A DNA stretch of 6,895 nucleotides from Pullilachnospira_A gallistercoris (GTDB taxonomy: Bacteria > Bacillota > Clostridia > Lachnospirales > Lachnospiraceae), in contig DVHM01000055.1 in the NCBI GenBank assembly GCA_018712125.1, positions 1 to 6,895 of the forward strand, written 5' to 3'. Position 1 is the stretch's first letter; each line of letters opens with the position of its first letter. A model generated the notes under the pieces. It did not search any database. It saw only the letters and a list, made by a program, of their open reading frames with translations, and was not told the DNA's origin. Below are positions 1 through 4,703 of this stretch, piece by piece. The position numbers and the translations under genes were made by a program.

Positions 1-179
1 GGGAGCAGACAGCTGTGAGGGAAGAGAAGAGTGCATTGTCTGTAAAATTAAAGAAGCAGGAAAGCCACAGGGACGAGATCACGCATTTGCTGGTTTTTCA
101 CGACAGAGAGATCCTCAGGGAACAGCTCCGCGAAATTGTGGAGGAAGTTATCGAGGAGATTATGGCGCAGTCTATGTAA
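1..179 (+). CDS. C-terminal fragment of an unrecognised helical protein (runs in from the left edge)
   Basis: An open frame read from base 3 to the TAA at 177-179 gives the last 58 residues of a protein whose start lies outside the window. I do not recognise the family. The segment is rich in Glu, Lys and Arg and in regularly spaced Leu/Ile/Val, ending in REIVEEVIEEIMAQSM, which predicts long amphipathic or coiled-coil helices. No cysteine, metal-binding or catalytic motif is visible. It reads in the same direction as the toxin-antitoxin pair downstream but is separated from it by about 180 bases with their own promoter, so it is probably a separate unit. One arm of a long inverted repeat lies inside its coding sequence (78-100). 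A mobile-element or plasmid protein is possible but unproven. That the frame is coding is inferred from its being open to the edge and its protein-like composition. Confidence 0.5.
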   Translation, partial: EQTAVREEKSALSVKLKKQESHRDEITHLLVFHDREILREQLREIVEEVIEEIMAQSM

Positions 180-222
180 ACTGTCCAGATGAAAATGTCT
201 GAAAATCCCGCAAATGCGTGAT
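78..222. repeat. 23-base imperfect inverted repeat straddling a stop codon
   Basis: Positions 78-100 and 200-222 are reverse complements at 21 of 23 bases, including a perfect 13-base core (ATCACGCATTTGC at 78-90 and its complement at 210-222). The arms are 99 bases apart. The left arm lies within the last codons of the leftmost gene and the right arm is just past its stop. In RNA they could form a long-range stem enclosing the end of the gene; in DNA they could be remnants of a mobile-element end or a recombination scar. No uridine tract follows the right arm directly, so it is not a simple terminator. Confidence 0.7.
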
Positions 223-265
223 GTGCGCCCTTTTTTTACGGAAAGGTATTTTTTGAAGAAAAAGA

Positions 266-294
266 TTGCCTGTTTTTTAACCTGCAAGTATAAT
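266..294 (+). promoter_or_regulatory. Promoter of the toxin-antitoxin operon
   Basis: TTGCCT at 266-271 (-35, four of six consensus bases) is followed after exactly 17 bases by a perfect TATAAT at 289-294. Transcription would begin near 301, about 60 bases before the antitoxin start. No better promoter is seen between the preceding gene and the antitoxin. Confidence 0.65.
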
Positions 295-318
295 GATAAT
301 AGAACGTTTGAGAAATGC

Positions 319-343
319 ACAGAATATACGTTAAAGATTCTGT
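319..343. promoter_or_regulatory. 7-bp inverted repeat in the antitoxin leader (candidate operator)
   Basis: ACAGAAT at 319-325 and ATTCTGT at 337-343 form a perfect 7-bp inverted repeat with an 11-base gap. It lies just downstream of the predicted transcription start and ends five bases before the antitoxin ribosome site (AGGGTGG, 348-354). Type II antitoxins usually repress their own promoter by binding such dyads, so an operator is plausible; a hairpin in the mRNA leader is the alternative. Confidence 0.4.
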
Positions 344-361
344 ATGAAAGGGTGGTTCGTT

Positions 362-535
362 ATGGCAGTATCAATAAGGGAAGATTATAGAACTGCGCTG
401 GAAGAACAAAGAATGGAAGTCCGTGAGATGGTCCTTGCAGGTTTGAAGGAAGTAAAGGCGGGTAAAACAAAAGATTTCAGCAAGGTCTGTGACAGATTGG
501 AGAAAAAGTACAGGGATGCAGCAGTACAAAATTAA
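362..535 (+). CDS. Putative antitoxin of a type II toxin-antitoxin pair
   Basis: A 57-residue acidic/basic helical protein. The ATG at 362 is preferred over the upstream in-frame ATG at 344 because AGGGTGG (348-354) stands seven bases before it. No domain is firmly recognisable. The predicted helices (residues about 5-30 and 38-52, the latter around SKVCDRLEKKY) fit small antitoxins that wrap around a RelE/ParE toxin. The functional call rests mainly on context: it is the first gene of a two-gene operon, its 3' end overlaps the toxin gene by 20 bases, and it has its own promoter with a nearby dyad. Its expected role is to bind and neutralise the toxin and, with it, to repress the operon. The residues that would contact DNA cannot be pointed to; a short ribbon-helix-helix or RelB-like fold is possible. 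Its A+T content is higher than in the genes from 992 onward, consistent with horizontal acquisition. Confidence 0.65.
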   Translation: MAVSIREDYRTALEEQRMEVREMVLAGLKEVKAGKTKDFSKVCDRLEKKYRDAAVQN

Positions 536-854
536 GATAAATGAGCTTGCTGAGCAAGATCTTGAAAATGCTGGCGATTATATTGCATTTGTCTTATTAA
601 ATCCGTCGGCTGCGGAAAATACTGTTAAAGGTATCCGAGAACAGGTTAATAAGTTAAGATACTTTCCGGACAGCCATGAATTGGATGAAGATCCAATGCT
701 TGCTGAGTTGGGCGTAAGGAAGATATATTTTAAAGAGTATAAAATCTTTTTCGTCATTGATGAAAGTACCAAAACGGTTTATGTGATTAGAATATTACAT
801 ATGCTTGTAGATAGCAAGGCATGGTTATATCGAACTTTTGGTATTGTAGAATAA
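516..854 (+). CDS. RelE/ParE-superfamily toxin
   Basis: A 112-residue protein with the order of elements seen in ParE-like toxins: an N-terminal strand, then a helical hairpin with ELAEQDLENAGDYIAFVL and the NPSAA turn (about residues 8-32), a second helix ending in LRYFPDSHEL, then the beta-sheet core with LGVRKIYFKEYKIFFVIDE and VYVIRILHMLVDS. The family motifs FP, GVRK, Y-I-FFVIDE and RILH are all present and the length is normal. RelE-type members cleave mRNA at the ribosome and ParE-type members poison DNA gyrase; the sequence alone does not decide between them, though the NPSAA and RILH features lean to ParE. The ATG at 516 is chosen because homology begins there; GGAG (499-502) and AGGG (512-515) lie upstream, inside the antitoxin gene. 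The 20-base overlap suggests translational coupling. The frame is open a further nine codons upstream, but that extension has no ribosome site. The gene looks intact. Confidence 0.85.
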   Translation: MQQYKIKINELAEQDLENAGDYIAFVLLNPSAAENTVKGIREQVNKLRYFPDSHELDEDPMLAELGVRKIYFKEYKIFFVIDESTKTVYVIRILHMLVDSKAWLYRTFGIVE

Positions 855-882
855 TAGTTGGTTTTACTGCGTAAAAAGTAAC

Positions 883-929
883 AGAGAGGTTGTGATTCGG
901 GGGAAAACACAGCCCCTCTATTTTTTATT
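883..929 (+). terminator. Intrinsic terminator of the toxin-antitoxin operon
   Basis: AGAGAGGTTGTG (883-894) pairs with CACAGCCCCTCT (908-919) over 12 positions with one A-C mismatch and one G-U pair, around a 13-base loop, and is followed by ATTTTTTATT (920-929). It begins 28 bases after the toxin stop. Its last thymines abut the -35 box of the next promoter. Confidence 0.8.
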
Positions 930-956
930 GTACAATCCCTACGCATATATTATAAT
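928..956 (+). promoter_or_regulatory. Promoter of the pseudo-ABC-LytTR/permease operon
   Basis: TTGTAC at 928-933 (-35) and a perfect TATAAT at 951-956 (-10) are separated by 17 bases. The start point should fall near 963, giving a leader of about 30 bases with the purine-rich ribosome site AAAGGGAAG (977-985) before the ATG at 992. The -10 sits inside a 12-base AT palindrome (947-958). Because promoter and ribosome site lie directly upstream, the short N-terminus of the encoded protein looks genuine rather than mis-annotated. Confidence 0.8.
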
Positions 957-965
957 ATCCCTGCG
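935..965. promoter_or_regulatory. Paired 9-bp direct repeats bracketing the -10 box (candidate LytTR operator)
   Basis: ATCCCTACG (935-943) and ATCCCTGCG (957-965) match at eight of nine bases and repeat with a 22-bp period, about two helical turns. LytTR proteins such as AgrA and ComE are known to bind pairs of roughly 9-bp direct repeats with about 12 bases between them, and the downstream gene encodes a LytTR domain. The first copy lies in the promoter spacer and the second covers the region just after the -10 to the start point, so binding would be expected to repress. That this protein binds here is inference. Confidence 0.5.
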
Positions 966-991
966 AAAAATGAGGGAAAGGGAAGACAGGG

Positions 992-1873
992 ATGCAGGCG
1001 AAACTGAGAAAATTGATGGGGCAGACCAATATGCTGCACTTTGAGGGGGAGGAACAGTATCTGGACGCAATCGTGGAGGCGCTGGAGACGGAGAGACCCT
1101 TGGGGGTGGTGGATGAGGCGGACGCCCTGTATGAGAGACTTACCGTGGCGGAGTATCTGAACTATTTCGCGGATCTTCTGGACGCCAGGGCTCTGCTTCC
1201 CTCGGCTATTGAGCAGATGCATCTGACGGATCTGCGCAGGAAAAAGATTGCCCGGTGCAGCCGCGGGGAAAAGAGGAGGATTGCCATCGCCCGGGAACTT
1301 CTGAAGGACGCAGCCGCCTATGTGCTGGTTGACCCGTTGGAGGAGATAGACGAGGAGTCCCGGAAACTGATTCTGACCTGGATGGATAGTTTTCACGGGT
1401 ATGAGCGCAGGCTGGTTACCCTGTCCCGGTCCCACCGCTATACCTGTCTGTGTCCGGGGGATCACTATGAGATTATCGGGGAGGAACTTGTCTGTATCGA
1501 CGAGAACGAGATTTCCGAGGACAACCCGGAGCTTCCCGCCATCAACAAGATTTCCGTCACCTATCAGGAAAAGAATTTTCTCTTCAACCCGGAGGAAATC
1601 GACTATATTGAGGCCAACGACGGCCAGGTGTTCGTGTATGTGCAGCGGGAGCAGTATGTGGGGGCTTTCCGGATGGGAGAGCTGGAAGAGCGCCTGGGAA
1701 AATTCGGCTTTTTCCGCTGCCACCGCTCCTATATTGTCAATATGCAAAAGGTCAGGGAACTGGTCAAATGGACGAGGAATTCCTACTCCCTGAAGCTGGC
1801 GGGCTATCCGAAGACGGATATCCCACTGAGCAAGGCAAAGATTTCCGAGCTGAAAAACATGTACGAGTTTTAG
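992..1873 (+). CDS. Degenerate ABC-ATPase fused to a LytTR DNA-binding domain (transporter-linked regulator)
   Basis: A 293-residue two-domain protein. Residues about 35-168 align with the second half of an ABC ATPase: LYERLTVAEYLNYFADL (47-63) is the post-Q-loop segment, CSRGEKRRIAIARELL (89-104) is the signature region, and AYVLVDPLEEID (109-120) sits where the Walker B motif and catalytic Glu should be. The DEP of active enzymes is replaced by DPL, the H-loop is unclear (TLSRSH), and there is no Walker A at all; only 46 residues precede the LY motif against 87 in the intact ATPase at 2779. ATP hydrolysis is therefore unlikely. Residues about 185-292 form a LytTR domain with EIDYIEANDGQVFVYV (202-217), FFRCHRSYIVNMQKV (240-254) and IPLSKAKISELK (277-288), the family hallmarks. 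There is no receiver or membrane domain, so input probably comes through the pseudo-ATPase. It is followed 40 bases later by a permease gene. Its probable role is transcriptional control of the adjacent transporter, and perhaps of itself through the 935-965 repeats. Confidence 0.85.
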   Translation: MQAKLRKLMGQTNMLHFEGEEQYLDAIVEALETERPLGVVDEADALYERLTVAEYLNYFADLLDARALLPSAIEQMHLTDLRRKKIARCSRGEKRRIAIARELLKDAAAYVLVDPLEEIDEESRKLILTWMDSFHGYERRLVTLSRSHRYTCLCPGDHYEIIGEELVCIDENEISEDNPELPAINKISVTYQEKNFLFNPEEIDYIEANDGQVFVYVQREQYVGAFRMGELEERLGKFGFFRCHRSYIVNMQKVRELVKWTRNSYSLKLAGYPKTDIPLSKAKISELKNMYEF

Positions 1874-1913
1874 GCGGCAAAATGCAGGGGAAGGGAGAGG
1901 GACATAGAACGAC

Positions 1914-2636
1914 ATGAAGATAAAAAGATTTCTGACACTGGTAAAGAAAGATATGAGAGACTGTTTTACCGAGAAGACGGCGCTTTTGATGACGGCGGTG
2001 CCGGTTGTCTTCGCGCTGGTTTTCCGTCTGCTCTTCTCAGATGGAGGCTACGGAGATATGGCGGAGTGGATAACGCTGGTCTGCCTGCTGTTTAACCTGT
2101 CTCTGCTGCCGCTCTCCGTGCTGCCTCTGTTGATCGGGGAGGAGAAGGAGCAGGGAACGGTGCCGGCACTGCTGCGGGCGGGGGTTACGCCGGCGGCTTT
2201 TCTCGGCTCCAAGGCGCTGACGGCCCTGATTGTGGAGCTTTTCTGCAGCTTTCTCATCTGCCTGATCAACGGAGTCACGGCACAGATCGGTCTCTGCCTG
2301 CTCTGCAATCTGCTGGCGGCCTTGACGCTTCTGCCCATCGGCGGTCTGGTGGGGATTTTGGCGAAGGACAAGAATACGGTAAATGTCTACAGTTCCTTCC
2401 CGGTATTTTTCATGATGCTGGCGCCGATTTTCTTTTTTCTCGGCAGCCCCCTTCAGACGATCAAAAAATTTTTCCCCTCGACACTTCTGACAGAGGTGCT
2501 GCAGCCGGTCTTTCTTGGAGCGATGCCGGTAATGTCAGATCTGATTCTGGCATCCCTGGTCACAGCGGCCTGGATCGCGGCGGGGTGGACGGTTTTCTTT
2601 CTGGTTTTCCGAAGACATGGTTTGAAAATAGCATAG
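1914..2636 (+). CDS. ABC-2 type transporter permease (first paralogue)
   Basis: A 240-residue membrane protein with about six hydrophobic segments: residues 23-41, 52-75, 101-121, 125-150, 162-177 and 209-232. A basic N-terminus (KIKRFLTLVKKDMRD) precedes the first span, as in ABC-2 exporters. The cytoplasmic motif GEEKEQGT (75-82) after the second span is the conserved EE-x-GT coupling element of this family and is the likely contact with an ATPase. Another shared motif, AKDKN, follows span 4. It is clearly paralogous to the permease at 3627: the N-terminal KKD, the EEKE loop, the AKD loop and the C-terminal WIAAG-TVF match in order. The start follows a GGGAGAGGG ribosome site (1894-1902), with somewhat long spacing. 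It is co-transcribed with the LytTR protein and closed off by a strong terminator, so its ATP-driven partner is presumably the ATPase of the next unit, or the pseudo-ATPase in a non-hydrolytic role. Substrate unknown. Confidence 0.85.
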   Translation: MKIKRFLTLVKKDMRDCFTEKTALLMTAVPVVFALVFRLLFSDGGYGDMAEWITLVCLLFNLSLLPLSVLPLLIGEEKEQGTVPALLRAGVTPAAFLGSKALTALIVELFCSFLICLINGVTAQIGLCLLCNLLAALTLLPIGGLVGILAKDKNTVNVYSSFPVFFMMLAPIFFFLGSPLQTIKKFFPSTLLTEVLQPVFLGAMPVMSDLILASLVTAAWIAAGWTVFFLVFRRHGLKIA

Positions 2637-2650
2637 AGATACAGCTTCCG

Positions 2651-2685
2651 GAGATGAAATAAGCGTTTATTTCATCTCTTTTTTT
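2651..2685 (+). terminator. Strong intrinsic terminator between the two transporter units
   Basis: GAGATGAAATAA (2651-2662) and TTATTTCATCTC (2667-2678) form a perfect 12-bp stem with a four-base GCGT loop, followed by seven thymines (2679-2685). It starts 14 bases after the first permease stop and physically separates the pseudo-ABC-LytTR/permease unit from the ATPase/permease unit. It has no T tract on the opposite strand. Confidence 0.9.
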
Positions 2686-2727
2686 GCTCCATTCATCCCC
2701 GAAATTACTCCGTTCGCCGAAAATATG

Positions 2728-2755
2728 CGGACAATTTCTCCCAAAATGCCATAAT
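2728..2755 (+). promoter_or_regulatory. Probable promoter of the ATPase/permease unit
   Basis: CGGACA (2728-2733, four of six -35 bases) and CATAAT (2750-2755, five of six -10 bases) are 16 bases apart. Transcription would start near 2762, giving a very short leader that is almost all ribosome site (AAGGAGG, 2764-2770). The -10 lies inside the small dyad GCCAT-A-ATGGC (2748-2758). No convincing copy of the ATCCCT(A/G)CG repeats found at the upstream promoter is seen here. Confidence 0.5.
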
Positions 2756-2778
2756 GGCGGCGTAAGGAGGAAACAGAC

Positions 2779-3624
2779 ATGACAAACGCAAATGTGATCG
2801 AAATGAATGAAGTGACGAAAGCCTTTGACAGGGTAACGGCCTTAAACCGGTGCAGCCTGAAGGTAAAGAGAGGAGAGATCTTCGGGTATCTGGGGCCATC
2901 CGGCGCGGGCAAGACTACTACATTAAAACTGCTGACCGGGCAGCTCCACAGCGACGGCGGCGAGATGGTGGTGCTGGGGGAGAACCCCTTCTCTCCGAAA
3001 ATGAAGCAGCGCATCGGCATCATGAGCGATATGAGCGGTCTCTATGAAAAGATGACTGTATATGAGAATCTGGAAATTTTTGCGGACATTTACGGTGTTG
3101 AGAGAAAGCGGGAACGGATCGATGAAGTTCTTGCGGCGGTGGAACTGCGGGAGGCTAAGAAGAAAAAAGTGGAAAAGCTCTCCCGGGGGATGAAGCAGCG
3201 GCTTGTTTTTGCCCGGACGATTCTCCATGATCCCGAGCTGTTGTTTCTCGACGAGCCGACAGCAAATCTGGATCCCACCACGGCTCAGGAGGTGCGGGAT
3301 CTGATTCGAAAATTGAACGAGCGGGGAACTACGGTGTTTCTTACCACCCATAATATGGAGGAGGCCGATGAGCTGTGCCATCGGGTGGCCTTTCTCAACC
3401 GGGGAGACATTGTGGAGAGCGGAACGCCCCGGGAGTTAAAGCTCCGCTATGCTGCGGGAAAGGTTACCATTTCCACGGAGGAGGGCGAGCGGGAGGTGCC
3501 CCTGGAAAAGGGGGCCATCATTTCCGAACTGGAGCGGGGCGGAGAGCTTCTGATGATTCATTCAAAGGAGCCCAGTCTGAAGGAAGTATTTTTGCGGCTG
3601 ACAAAAAAGCAGGAGGTAGAGTGA
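2779..3624 (+). CDS. ABC transporter ATP-binding protein (intact)
   Basis: A 281-residue ATPase with a complete hydrolytic core: Walker A GPSGAGKTT (39-47), signature LSRGM (134-138), Walker B with catalytic Glu LLFLDEP (154-160), D-loop ANLD (162-165) and H-loop His191 (LTTHN). At the Q-loop position, judged by alignment of IGIMSD (79-84) with the usual IGYVPQ, an Asp (84) replaces Gln; substitutions here are seen in some ABC-2 exporter ATPases. A C-terminal extension of about 55 residues (227-281) follows the core, as in drug- and peptide-exporter ATPases of the NatA/BcrA type. The start has an ideal AAGGAGG ribosome site eight bases upstream. The permease gene begins two bases after the stop, so the two are translationally linked. 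It should energise transport by that permease and perhaps by the paralogue at 1914, since no other intact ATPase is present. The signature and LYEKMT segments resemble those of the pseudo-ATPase at 992. Confidence 0.95.
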   Translation: MTNANVIEMNEVTKAFDRVTALNRCSLKVKRGEIFGYLGPSGAGKTTTLKLLTGQLHSDGGEMVVLGENPFSPKMKQRIGIMSDMSGLYEKMTVYENLEIFADIYGVERKRERIDEVLAAVELREAKKKKVEKLSRGMKQRLVFARTILHDPELLFLDEPTANLDPTTAQEVRDLIRKLNERGTTVFLTTHNMEEADELCHRVAFLNRGDIVESGTPRELKLRYAAGKVTISTEEGEREVPLEKGAIISELERGGELLMIHSKEPSLKEVFLRLTKKQEVE

Positions 3625-3626
3625 AA

Positions 3627-4346
3627 ATGAATATGCGCGTTGTGAATACACTGATCAAAAAGGACTTTAAGAACTGTTTTTCCAATAAGAATCTGCTGGC
3701 ATCCCTGGCGATTCCCGTGGGATTCTGCATTCTGTACAATTATCTCTTCAGCGGAATCGTAGGCCTGGAGAGTACCTATGTGCTGCAGATGTGCGCGATC
3801 TTTGCCATCGCCATCGTGCCGACGACAATTCTTCCGGTCATGATCGCCGAGGAAAAGGAAAAATATACGCTCCGATCCCTGATGCTGGCAAAGGTCAGCG
3901 GATTGGAATTTCTGGCGGCGAAGCTGGAAGTCTGTCTGACTCTGACGCTGATCGAGGCGCTGCTGGTGTTTTTTCTGGCCGGCGGACAGAGGGCTCAACT
4001 GCCGTTGTATCTGTTGATGGTGCTTCTGTCTACTCTGGGTCTCTCCTTTCTGGGAGCTATCGCCGGCCTCGCCGCGAAAGACCAGGCATCGGCGGGAACC
4101 GTCGGGGCGCCGCTGCTTTTGATCGCCCTGATTCCGCCGCTCTTTTCCGGGCTCAGTGATATGCTGGCAAAGTTTGCCGTTCTGGTTCCCACCACATCCT
4201 TTCAGACCATCTTCTTCTCGGCGTTGGATGGCAAGCCGGTATTCTCCGGGGGAAATCCCCTGGCTTTTGCGGTCTGCCTGGTGTGGATCGCGGCGGGATA
4301 CACGGTGTTTCATGTGTTTTATAAGAAACGTGGGATGGATTATTAA
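3627..4346 (+). CDS. ABC-2 type transporter permease (second paralogue)
   Basis: A 239-residue membrane protein with about six hydrophobic spans (residues about 23-42, 52-74, 101-118, 125-150, 161-176 and 211-232). The coupling loop after span 2 reads AEEKEKYT (74-81), equivalent to GEEKEQGT in the first permease but with Gly replaced by Tyr. The LAAKDQ loop follows span 4 and WIAAGYTVFHVFYKKRG closes the protein, as in its paralogue. The ATG at 3627 is chosen because AGGAGG (3611-3616) lies ten bases upstream; the in-frame GTG at 3621 would be too close and the ATG at 3633 too far. It starts two bases after the ATPase stop. With two different permeases of equal length in one locus, a heterodimeric membrane channel is the simplest model. 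No plus-strand terminator follows; the stop codon abuts the tail of a minus-strand terminator. Confidence 0.88.
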   Translation: MNMRVVNTLIKKDFKNCFSNKNLLASLAIPVGFCILYNYLFSGIVGLESTYVLQMCAIFAIAIVPTTILPVMIAEEKEKYTLRSLMLAKVSGLEFLAAKLEVCLTLTLIEALLVFFLAGGQRAQLPLYLLMVLLSTLGLSFLGAIAGLAAKDQASAGTVGAPLLLIALIPPLFSGLSDMLAKFAVLVPTTSFQTIFFSALDGKPVFSGGNPLAFAVCLVWIAAGYTVFHVFYKKRGMDY

Positions 4347-4388
4347 AAAAAGTGTCGTGAGGGTTTCCGCAATAAAGCGGTCCTCACG
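4345..4388 (-). terminator. Probable intrinsic terminator of the FakA-like gene
   Basis: Read on the minus strand, CGTGAGG (4388-4382) pairs with CCTCACG (4362-4356), with an inner CCGC/GCGG helix around a six-base loop, and is followed after four bases by seven thymines (4351-4345). It lies 33 bases beyond the minus-strand stop. The T tract overlaps the last codon of the plus-strand permease. The four-base gap before the T run makes it weaker than ideal. Confidence 0.6.
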
Positions 4389-4420
4389 GCTGTCCGACGT
4401 GTCAACGGGGTTCCGGGAAT

Positions 4421-4672
4421 CTAGCCCTTCAGTCCTCTGGCCTGGCGATCCATATCCTCCACGACGATGTCGTAAATTTCCCCGAGGGAAGCGCAGTACT
4501 CCAGCACTTTCCACGGCTCGTTGGTGTGGTAGTGGATTTTGATGAGTTCCTCATCGCCCACCGCCAGCAGGCAGTCGCCTTTGAAGTTGTTGGTAAAATA
4601 CTCGCTGATCGCGTCCTCATCCAGATTTTCTCCCTCGATCAGCAGCTGGGTATCGTATCGGAATTCCAGCAT
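4421..4672 (-). CDS. Stand-alone FakA/DAK C-terminal-domain-like small protein
   Basis: An 83-residue soluble protein. It resembles a short segment from the C-terminal part of FakA-type fatty-acid kinases (DAK-like family): YDTQLLIEG near residues 6-14, then GDCLLAVGDEELIKIHYHTN (32-51), where the IHYHTN matches the VHVHTN of that family, and LEYCASLGEIYDIVVEDMDRQ (57-77), matching the usual Y-x-x-x-G-x-x-x-x-I-x-x-x-NM-x-x-Q ending. Full FakA proteins are over 500 residues with a kinase domain; none is encoded here. The start at 4672 has a perfect AAGGAGG six bases upstream (4685-4679), and the gene has its own terminator, so it looks like a functional small gene rather than a decaying fragment. 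Such small proteins are, from memory, often labelled kinase to dihydroxyacetone kinase in clostridial genomes; the role is unknown and a kinase activity is not supported. It could bind a ligand or a FakA/FakB-type partner. Confidence 0.8.
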   Translation of the reverse strand: MLEFRYDTQLLIEGENLDEDAISEYFTNNFKGDCLLAVGDEELIKIHYHTNEPWKVLEYCASLGEIYDIVVEDMDRQARGLKG

Positions 4673-4703
4673 AGATATCCTCCTTTTTGCCGCCGGGTGT
4701 AAT

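Noticed and set aside
205..237. Terminator for the leftmost gene (GC-rich stretch followed by seven T at 231-237)
   Set aside because: The bases just before the T run (TGCGCCC) have only a distant six-base partner (164-169); no compact stem adjoins the T run.
992..1873. Pseudogene interpretation of the Walker A-less ATPase domain
   Set aside because: The frame is intact, has a consensus promoter and ribosome site right before the start, and continues into a well-preserved LytTR domain, so it is better read as a functional divergent protein.
950..1915. A 321-codon open frame on the minus strand opposite the pseudo-ABC-LytTR gene
   Set aside because: It is a mirror of the plus-strand gene, with His/Pro/Leu-rich non-family sequence, no ribosome site, and the plus-strand protein shows clear LytTR and ABC motifs.
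3375..3626. Longer N-terminus for the second permease
   Set aside because: The open frame extends 84 codons upstream inside the ATPase gene in another frame; the ribosome site AGGAGG and paralogue length support the start at 3627.
3558..4514. A 318-codon minus-strand frame opposite the second permease
   Set aside because: The translation is Arg/Gln/His-rich low-quality sequence antisense to a clear membrane protein and overlaps the FakA-like gene in the wrong frame.
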